From: J061 sp003695725 [NCBI: Candidatus Schekmanbacteria bacterium]
GTDB taxonomy: Bacteria > Schekmanbacteria > GWA2-38-11
Direction: 5' to 3'
DNA length: 11,854 nt
Assembly (NCBI GenBank): GCA_003695725.1
Contig: RFHX01000030.1
Coordinates: 1 to 11,854 of the forward strand
Shown here piece by piece: positions 6,817 through 11,854 of the stretch. The position numbers and the translations under genes are program-made. The notes below the pieces were generated by a model, which saw nothing but the letters and a program-made list of their open reading frames with translations, made no database searches and was not told where the DNA came from. How positions within the stretch are numbered: position 1 is the stretch's first letter; the number at the start of each line of letters is the position of its first letter.

Positions 6817-6843
6817 TTGTCAAGAGAGACAATTTTTATTGTC
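6817..6843. repeat. Overlapping inverted repeats TTGTC/GACAA (alternative hairpins)
   Basis: TTGTC (6817-6821), GACAAT (6828-6833) and ATTGTC (6838-6843) are three alternating arms. The middle arm can pair either with the left one (5-bp stem, loop AAGAGA) or with the right one (perfect 6-bp stem, loop TTTT). Outer copies of TTGTCAA begin 22 bp apart, about two helical turns, which also fits paired protein-binding sites. The elements are short and the region is AT-rich, so chance cannot be excluded. Confidence 0.35.
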
Positions 6844-6872
6844 AAAATCGTGGATTTAGAAATCATATCGTA

Positions 6873-6898
6873 TAGAGTGGTGATTTAGAGTGGTTATT
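6873..6898 (+). repeat. 13-bp tandem duplication
   Basis: TAGAGTGGTGATT (6873-6885) is followed directly by TAGAGTGGTTATT (6886-6898), 12 of 13 bases identical. A related GTGGATTTAGA precedes it at 6850-6860. It lies about 130-160 bp upstream of the predicted promoter of the giant gene. It could be an activator site or a replication-slippage duplication; nothing decides between them. Confidence 0.4.
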
Positions 6899-7028
6899 CT
6901 CTCTTACCCCCATTGAAGAATCTATGAAATAGAAATTTATCACAAATCAATATGGTCTTTACAGTCAAGCTCAACAATGAGTGATGAGGATAGATCCTTT
7001 GAAAACTAATTTTTTTGAAAGATATGAT

Positions 7029-7057
7029 TTGACAGATGAATTTATTGAAATAATAAT
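7029..7057 (+). promoter_or_regulatory. Sigma70-like promoter of the giant activase gene
   Basis: TTGACA at 7029-7034 (6/6 to consensus), a 17-bp spacer, and AATAAT at 7052-7057 (5/6). The start of transcription would be near 7064, giving a leader of about 87 bases before the ATG. The leader is T-rich and shows no stable hairpin or riboswitch-like structure that I can see. Confidence 0.6.
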
Positions 7058-7134
7058 CTAACTTACTTATTATTTATATAGCTTTTTTATTCTATTTTTC
7101 TATATTTTAATTTTTTCTCTGTCTCCATTGCAAG

Positions 7135-7141
7135 GGAGGGG
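7135..7141 (+). promoter_or_regulatory. Ribosome binding site of the giant activase gene
   Basis: GGAGGGG lies nine bases before the ATG at 7151. This is the strongest Shine-Dalgarno sequence in the window and fixes the start, which also agrees with the conserved GIDIGS nucleotide-binding loop beginning at residue 13. Confidence 0.8.
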
Positions 7142-7150
7142 AATCTGGCT

Positions 7151-10100
7151 ATGATTCGTAAGGATGGAGAAGGGTGTTATTTCGCGGGAATAGATATTGG
7201 TTCGATTTCTGTTAATGTAGCGCTTCTCAACGAAAAAAAAGAAATAATCAAAACTTGGTACCGCCGCTTTCACAGCCATCCAATATCTACAGCAAAAGAA
7301 ATTTTAAAGGAAGCCATATCTTTGTCTCCCAATTCAAAAATAGCCCTATCTGCAACAGGCAGCGGCGGAAAATTAATCAGCAAAGCTCTCGATGTCTTCT
7401 TTTTAAACGAAGTAGTTGCACAGGCAAAAGCTACAGCGCACTTCTACCCCGAGGCAAAAACAATCATAGAAATGGGGGGACAAGATTCGAAACTGATTCT
7501 CATTGAAAATACAATCAACGGCAATGGCTTTAAGATAACTGATTTTGCAACAAATACAATCTGCGCCGCAGGTACCGGCTCCTTTTTAGACCAACAGGCG
7601 AATCGCCTAGGAATTTCCATTGAAGATGAGTTTTCAGAGTTGGCTTTAAAATCAGAAAAGCCGCCCAGAATTGCAGGCCGCTGTTCCGTTTTTGCAAAAA
7701 GCGATATGATTCATCTCCAGCAGATTGGCACCCCTGATTACGATATTGTAGCAGGTCTATGCTACGCCGTTGCAAGAAATTTCAAAAGCAATATTGCCCG
7801 AGGCAAAGAGTTTATCAAGCCCGTTGTTTTTCAAGGAGGAGTTGCAAGCAATAGAGGAATGGTAAAGGCATTCCGCGACATCTTAGAATTGAATGAAGAA
7901 GAATTCATAGTTCACAAATACAATTCAGTCTCAGGCGCAATTGGATCAGCACTGATTCTCTTTGAAGAGAAAGATGAAAATATAAGGTATATAAGTGAAG
8001 AAGAACTTGAAAAATTGAATGAAAAACTAACAGCACTTGAATCAAAACATTTGCCTCCATTGAGTTTGGACAAAAGTGTTTATCTTCACAATCCAAACTA
8101 TCGCTATCCAATCGAAGAAAAAGCCAAAAATGGAAATGGGAAAATAAAGGTGTACCTTGGAATAGATGTCGGTTCAATAAGCACAAATGTAGTGGCAATA
8201 GATGAAAATGGAGAAGTAGTGGCACGCCGCTACCTGATGACAGCTGGAAGACCTATCGAGGCAGTACGCAGAGGACTTGAAGAAATTGGTAATGAGGTAG
8301 GCGATTATGTAGAAGTTGCAGCTGTTGGAACGACAGGTTCAGGAAGATATTTGACAGGAGATTTAGTTGGCGCTGACATCGTTAGAAACGAAATAACGGC
8401 TCAGGCAAAAGGGGCGGCAGCTATTGACCCCGAAGTTGATACGATCTTTGAAATTGGGGGACAGGATTCGAAATACATCAGTCTTACAAACGGTGTTGTT
8501 TCCGATTTCGAGATGAATAAAGTCTGCGCAGCAGGCACCGGATCATTTCTCGAGGAGCAAGCAGAAAAGCTCAATGTAAATATCAAGGAAGATTTCAGCA
8601 AAGTTGCCCTCTCGTCAAAAGCGCCTGTCAAACTTGGTGAAAGATGTACAGTTTTCATCGAATCAGACATTGTCAATCAACAGCAGAAGGGAACAGCAGG
8701 AGAAGACATAGTTTCAGGACTTTCTTATTCCATAGTCTATAACTATCTAAACCGGGTGGTTGGAAACAGAAAAATAGGGAATAAGATTTTCTTTCAAGGG
8801 GGTGTAGCATATAACAAAGGCGTAATTGCGGCATTCGAGAAGGTGCTCAATAAAAAAATAACTGTGCCTCCTCATCACGATGTAACTGGTGCAATAGGAG
8901 TCGCCCTCCTTGCAAAAGAAAACGCTCCTGAGAAGAGCGCTTTTAAGGGCTTTGACCTTTCCAAACGGCAATACACTGTTAAAACCTTCGAATGTAAAGA
9001 TTGCAGCAATCTTTGTGAAATCAGAATGATTAAGATGGAAGGCGAAAAACCGCTCTTTTACGGTTCACGGTGTGAAAAATATGATGTAGACCGTAAGAAG
9101 AAAGACACAAATTTAAAAAACTACTTCAACCTCAGAGAAGAATATCTTCTAAACTCAGGCATTCATAGTATGCCCAAGAAAAAAAGAAAAAGAGTGGGTA
9201 TCCCGCGAATTCTTTATTTCTATGAATTGTTTCCTATGTGGAAAGCCTTCTTCGAAGAGCTTGGTTGTGAAGTCGTTCTCTCATCTCCTACAAACAAATC
9301 AATCATAGAAAGAGGTGTTGAAAATGTTGCGGCAGAAACCTGTTTTCCCATCAAAGTAGCGCATGGACATATCTTGGATTTGTTGGGAAAGGATATAGAT
9401 TACCTTTTTCTGCCAAGTGTTATAAGTCTTTTCAGAGAAAATCAGTCTTTTCGCGAAAATCATACCTGCCCTTATGTGCAGGCATCACCTTACATAATCA
9501 ATGCTTCATTGAACCTTGATAAAAAAAATATCGATCTGCTTCAGCCAGTATTTCATCTTCAAGGCACAGACAACCAGATTAGCAAACCCTTCAAAGAAAT
9601 AGGAAAAAAACTCGGTGTTTCACTCAATGACTATCTGCAAGCTTATCGGGTTGCTATGGATGTGCAAAAAAGATTCTATTCAAACCTTGCTAATTTAGGC
9701 AAAAAATTCCTCGACTCATTGAAAGAAGACGAAAAAGCTCTTGTCATCGTAAGCAGGCCTTACAATGGATTTGATTCGTCAATCAATTTAGGATTGCCTG
9801 AAAAACTTTGCTCCCTTGGGGTAAGGACAATTCCGATGGATTTTCTCCCGTTGAACAGCACAGACATATCTCCTTATCATCCGAATATGTATTGGAAGTC
9901 AGGACAAAGGATTCTCTCTGCGGCGCAATATATTAGAAACCATCCAAACCTCTTCGCCGTTTATATTACCAATTTTGGATGCGGACCAGATTCATTCATC
10001 AGTCACTTCTTTGCCGACATTATGAAAGGTAAACCCTATCTGCAGATAGAAATCGATGAACACAGCGCAGATGCAGGCGTAATTACAAGATGTGAGGCTT

Positions 10101-11362
10101 TCCTCGACAGCCTTGAAAACTATAAACAGAAAACTCCTGCTTCTGTTCGCGCAAGACAAATGATACTAAAACACCTAAAAAATCGAAAACATACCATCTT
10201 TATTCCAAATATGACTGACCACGCCTATGCTATCAAGTCGGCATTCAATTATAATAATGTAGATGCCGAAGTCATCGAGGAATCCGACGATGAAACTGTT
10301 CAACTTGGAAGACAATTCACATCAGGCAAGGAATGCTATCCCTGTATCCTGACAACAGGAGACCTTTTCAAAACAATCAAAAAATCGGGTCTCCCACCGG
10401 AAAGAATAGCCTTTTTTATGCCGTCGGCAGAAGGTCCTTGTAGATTTGGACAGTATCACCAGTTTCAGCGTCTCCTTTTAGATGAAAACGGATACGAAAA
10501 TGTCCCCATCTATTCATTAGAACCCGAAAAATCCTATAGCGACGAAGTATTCGGAAAAGACTTTGACCTTCTTGCATGGGAAGGAATCATTGCCATCGAT
10601 ATCCTCGAAAAAGCCGCAAGGGAAACTCGTCCTTATGAAATAAATAAAGGTGAAACCGATGAGGTCTATCAGCATTGTTTAAGGTATATAACCAATATAC
10701 TAAAATGCAACGGAGACATTGCGCGAGCTCTTGAAATCTGCAGAAAAGAATTCGAAGCAATAAAGGTTGAAAAGAAAAATGGACAAAAACCAAAAATTGG
10801 AATTGTGGGAGAAATCTATATTCGCAGTAACCGTTTTGCCAATCAAAATATTGTGAAAAAAGTTGAAGAATTGGGCGGTGAAGCATGGGTAGCACCTTTG
10901 AGTGAATGGTTCCTGTACAGCAATTATGTCTATAAGAAGAGAAAGCTATTCAGGAAACAATATAAGAATTTACTGAAAACCCATACGAAGGATAGGATTC
11001 AGAAGCTCCTTGAACACAAACTTTACAAAACCTTTGAAGGCTTTCTTGAAAATGGAGATGAGCCGGCTACAGAAACCTTGATAGAGCAGAGCAAAAAATA
11101 TTTAGACCCTTCCTTCGATGGAGAAGCAATACTGAGCGTTGGTAAGGCAATCGATTTTGCAAAAAGAGGATTAAAGGGGATTATCAATGCAATACCCTTC
11201 AGCTGTCTGCCGGGCACAGTGGTAACAGCCATATCAAAAAAACTCAGCGAGGATTTTGGAAATATTCCTTGGCTCAATATTTCATTCGATGGAATGGACG
11301 ATACAGGCACAGAGAATCGGCTCGAGGCATTTATTTATCAAGCCAAAGATTTCAAGGGATAA
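7151..11362 (+). CDS. Giant acyl-CoA dehydratase activase-related protein (two BcrAD/BadFG modules plus dehydratase-like half)
   Basis: A 1403-residue cytoplasmic protein of the 2-hydroxyacyl-CoA dehydratase activator superfamily, in which ATP hydrolysis by an ASKHA fold drives a low-potential electron from a 4Fe-4S cluster to a partner. Module 1 (about 11-272): GIDIGS, GGQDSK 109-114, C138-AAGTGSF and GRC178SVF. Module 2 (about 335-588): GIDVGS, GGQDSK 436-441, C459-AAGTGSF and ERC499TVF. Both keep the two cluster cysteines with the same 40-residue gap. A four-cysteine patch follows (C615, C618, C622, C641), then a DUF2229-like region from about 681 (AETC731FPIKVAHGH) and a dehydratase-like region with C944-GPDSF, GKEC1062-YPC1065, AEGPC1097 and a conserved end, SFDGMDDTGTENR. 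Neither half is truncated. No separate dehydratase subunits, CoA enzymes or ferredoxin lie beside it, so the substrate is unknown. Relatives include YjiL/YjiM and double-cubane cluster proteins. Confidence 0.95.
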   Translation: MIRKDGEGCYFAGIDIGSISVNVALLNEKKEIIKTWYRRFHSHPISTAKEILKEAISLSPNSKIALSATGSGGKLISKALDVFFLNEVVAQAKATAHFYPEAKTIIEMGGQDSKLILIENTINGNGFKITDFATNTICAAGTGSFLDQQANRLGISIEDEFSELALKSEKPPRIAGRCSVFAKSDMIHLQQIGTPDYDIVAGLCYAVARNFKSNIARGKEFIKPVVFQGGVASNRGMVKAFRDILELNEEEFIVHKYNSVSGAIGSALILFEEKDENIRYISEEELEKLNEKLTALESKHLPPLSLDKSVYLHNPNYRYPIEEKAKNGNGKIKVYLGIDVGSISTNVVAIDENGEVVARRYLMTAGRPIEAVRRGLEEIGNEVGDYVEVAAVGTTGSGRYLTGDLVGADIVRNEITAQAKGAAAIDPEVDTIFEIGGQDSKYISLTNGVVSDFEMNKVCAAGTGSFLEEQAEKLNVNIKEDFSKVALSSKAPVKLGERCTVFIESDIVNQQQKGTAGEDIVSGLSYSIVYNYLNRVVGNRKIGNKIFFQGGVAYNKGVIAAFEKVLNKKITVPPHHDVTGAIGVALLAKENAPEKSAFKGFDLSKRQYTVKTFECKDCSNLCEIRMIKMEGEKPLFYGSRCEKYDVDRKKKDTNLKNYFNLREEYLLNSGIHSMPKKKRKRVGIPRILYFYELFPMWKAFFEELGCEVVLSSPTNKSIIERGVENVAAETCFPIKVAHGHILDLLGKDIDYLFLPSVISLFRENQSFRENHTCPYVQASPYIINASLNLDKKNIDLLQPVFHLQGTDNQISKPFKEIGKKLGVSLNDYLQAYRVAMDVQKRFYSNLANLGKKFLDSLKEDEKALVIVSRPYNGFDSSINLGLPEKLCSLGVRTIPMDFLPLNSTDISPYHPNMYWKSGQRILSAAQYIRNHPNLFAVYITNFGCGPDSFISHFFADIMKGKPYLQIEIDEHSADAGVITRCEAFLDSLENYKQKTPASVRARQMILKHLKNRKHTIFIPNMTDHAYAIKSAFNYNNVDAEVIEESDDETVQLGRQFTSGKECYPCILTTGDLFKTIKKSGLPPERIAFFMPSAEGPCRFGQYHQFQRLLLDENGYENVPIYSLEPEKSYSDEVFGKDFDLLAWEGIIAIDILEKAARETRPYEINKGETDEVYQHCLRYITNILKCNGDIARALEICRKEFEAIKVEKKNGQKPKIGIVGEIYIRSNRFANQNIVKKVEELGGEAWVAPLSEWFLYSNYVYKKRKLFRKQYKNLLKTHTKDRIQKLLEHKLYKTFEGFLENGDEPATETLIEQSKKYLDPSFDGEAILSVGKAIDFAKRGLKGIINAIPFSCLPGTVVTAISKKLSEDFGNIPWLNISFDGMDDTGTENRLEAFIYQAKDFKG

Positions 11363-11668
11363 AATATCTTTATTTCCCCTCTCTCTTTTGAAGGATACAA
11401 CTAACTATTCTTCCGGTAATGAACTATGTAGGCAAGTTCACCAATATGCGATGAGAAATGACTTTTCCACGAATTTGGTTGATACAACTCATCTATGACG
11501 CAGAGGGTAGGTTTAGTGTCAGCCGTTGTAATCGGCATTATGATTTTTATGATATGGCAGTTTCAGTCGATTCAAAATGAGCCGTAATATTTTTATTGGA
11601 TTGATCATTGAACAGAAAAACTCACCTCAAGATGAATTGGTTGAGAACTTGAAAGATAAAAATGCTAT
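11363..11668. other. Intergenic stretch after the giant gene, only tiny ORFs
   Basis: About 300 bases between the stop of the giant gene and the 3' end of a leftward gene. I see no stem followed by a T-run that would serve as a terminator, no tRNA-like fold and no clear promoter. Two very short rightward frames are present: 11495-11587, listed separately, and 11577-11687. They overlap by 11 bases and neither has a ribosome site. Confidence 0.5.
11495..11587 (+). CDS. Possible 30-residue single-span membrane peptide
   Basis: ATG to TAA encodes 30 residues. After MTQR comes a continuous hydrophobic stretch, GLVSAVVIGIMIFMIW (6-21), then a polar end QFQSIQNEP. The layout of positive N-terminus, one membrane span and polar tail is that of many small membrane proteins and also of a truncated signal-anchor. 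No Shine-Dalgarno sequence precedes it, and a frame of this length is expected by chance. It may be a relic of a larger gene. A second frame, 11577-11687, overlaps its end and would encode a polar 36-residue peptide (…SPQDELVENLKDKNAIYSGSP). Confidence 0.2.
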   Translation: MTQRVGLVSAVVIGIMIFMIWQFQSIQNEP

Positions 11669-11854
11669 TTATAGTGGATCTCCTTGAAGCGAAAATTCAT
11701 ACCGCTTCTTGCCAAGACATTTGAGTCGGTCGCTAACAACAGGACTTCGCAGAAAAATCTCACTTGCAGGATAGAAATACCAAACAACTTTTCCCTTTTT
11801 TATGTATATCTCGCCTCCTGAAATATAGCGCACTGTCTTTTCCGAAATATAAAA
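11669..11854 (-). CDS. 3' end of an unrecognised gene running off the window
   Basis: The minus-strand frame is open from the last base of the window for 61 codons and ends with TAA at 11669-11671; the start lies outside. An open frame this long is unlikely by chance in such AT-rich DNA, and the composition is mixed and protein-like: it includes GGEIYIKKGKVVWYFYPASE, then FLRSPVV and a basic LKCLGKKRYEF, ending in SLQGDPL. The pattern of short strands and turns suggests a small beta-rich C-terminal domain. I do not recognise the family. It converges with the giant gene. Confidence 0.52.
   Translation of the reverse strand, partial: FYISEKTVRYISGGEIYIKKGKVVWYFYPASEIFLRSPVVSDRLKCLGKKRYEFSLQGDPL

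Larger units (their letters stand above)
6740..7150. other. Divergent intergenic region, AT-rich, no convincing gene
   Basis: This 411-bp stretch separates the leftward cysteine-cluster gene from the rightward giant gene. It contains a small cluster of inverted TTGTC/GACAA repeats, a 13-bp tandem duplication, a good rightward promoter and the ribosome site of the giant gene, each listed separately. On the minus strand a perfect TTGACA (6818-6823) could be a -35 for the cysteine-cluster gene, but no matching -10 follows at 16-18 bp. A ten-codon frame at 6977-7009 has no ribosome site and is not called. Confidence 0.6.

Noticed and set aside
6977-7009. Ten-codon frame MSDEDRSFEN
   Set aside because: It is too short, has no ribosome site and lies upstream of the predicted promoter.
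10587-10895. A 102-codon minus-strand frame inside the giant gene
   Set aside because: The sense frame there is conserved and continuous; the antisense product is Leu/Phe/Gln/His-rich with no motif.

Overview
The window is AT-rich bacterial DNA with T-rich intergenic stretches, several TTG starts and compact, mostly leftward-transcribed genes. The best clue to lifestyle is a giant protein built from acyl-CoA dehydratase activator and dehydratase-like domains. That class belongs to strict anaerobes and facultative fermenters (clostridia, deltaproteobacteria and uncultured anaerobic phyla). I cannot assign a phylum from sequence alone. No rRNA, tRNA, CRISPR array, transposase or phage gene is visible.

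Layout. Positions 1-697 hold a possible 3' gene tail and one unrecognised rightward ORF with no good start. Positions 721-2735 hold a two-gene leftward operon: an M20 amidohydrolase followed 5 bp later by undecaprenyl-diphosphatase (uppP). Positions 2931-6411 form a leftward metal-resistance unit: an ArsR/SmtB-family metal sensor, then a Zn/Cd-class P1B-type ATPase with three N-terminal metal-binding domains and a 117-residue His-rich C-terminal tail. Each of these two genes has its own palindromic TGAACA-type operator. Positions 6437-6739 encode a small cysteine-cluster (YkgJ-type) protein. A 411-bp divergent intergenic region follows, with small repeats and a good sigma70-like promoter. Positions 7151-11362 encode the 1403-residue protein. 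The right end holds about 300 bp with only tiny ORFs, then the 3' end of a leftward gene that runs off the window.

How the genes work together. The sensor should hold both itself and the pump off until Zn, Cd or a similar ion binds it, and the pump then exports the metal; the His tail probably buffers or delivers metal. The amidohydrolase-uppP pair is co-transcribed, but a shared pathway is not evident. The giant protein stands alone with its own promoter. It carries two complete ATPase/FeS activator modules plus the dehydratase-like partner in one chain, so it looks like a self-contained ATP-driven low-potential reductase of unknown substrate. This is the most interesting item here. The metal-resistance unit, with its repeated CxCGHxH tail and paired operators, is second.
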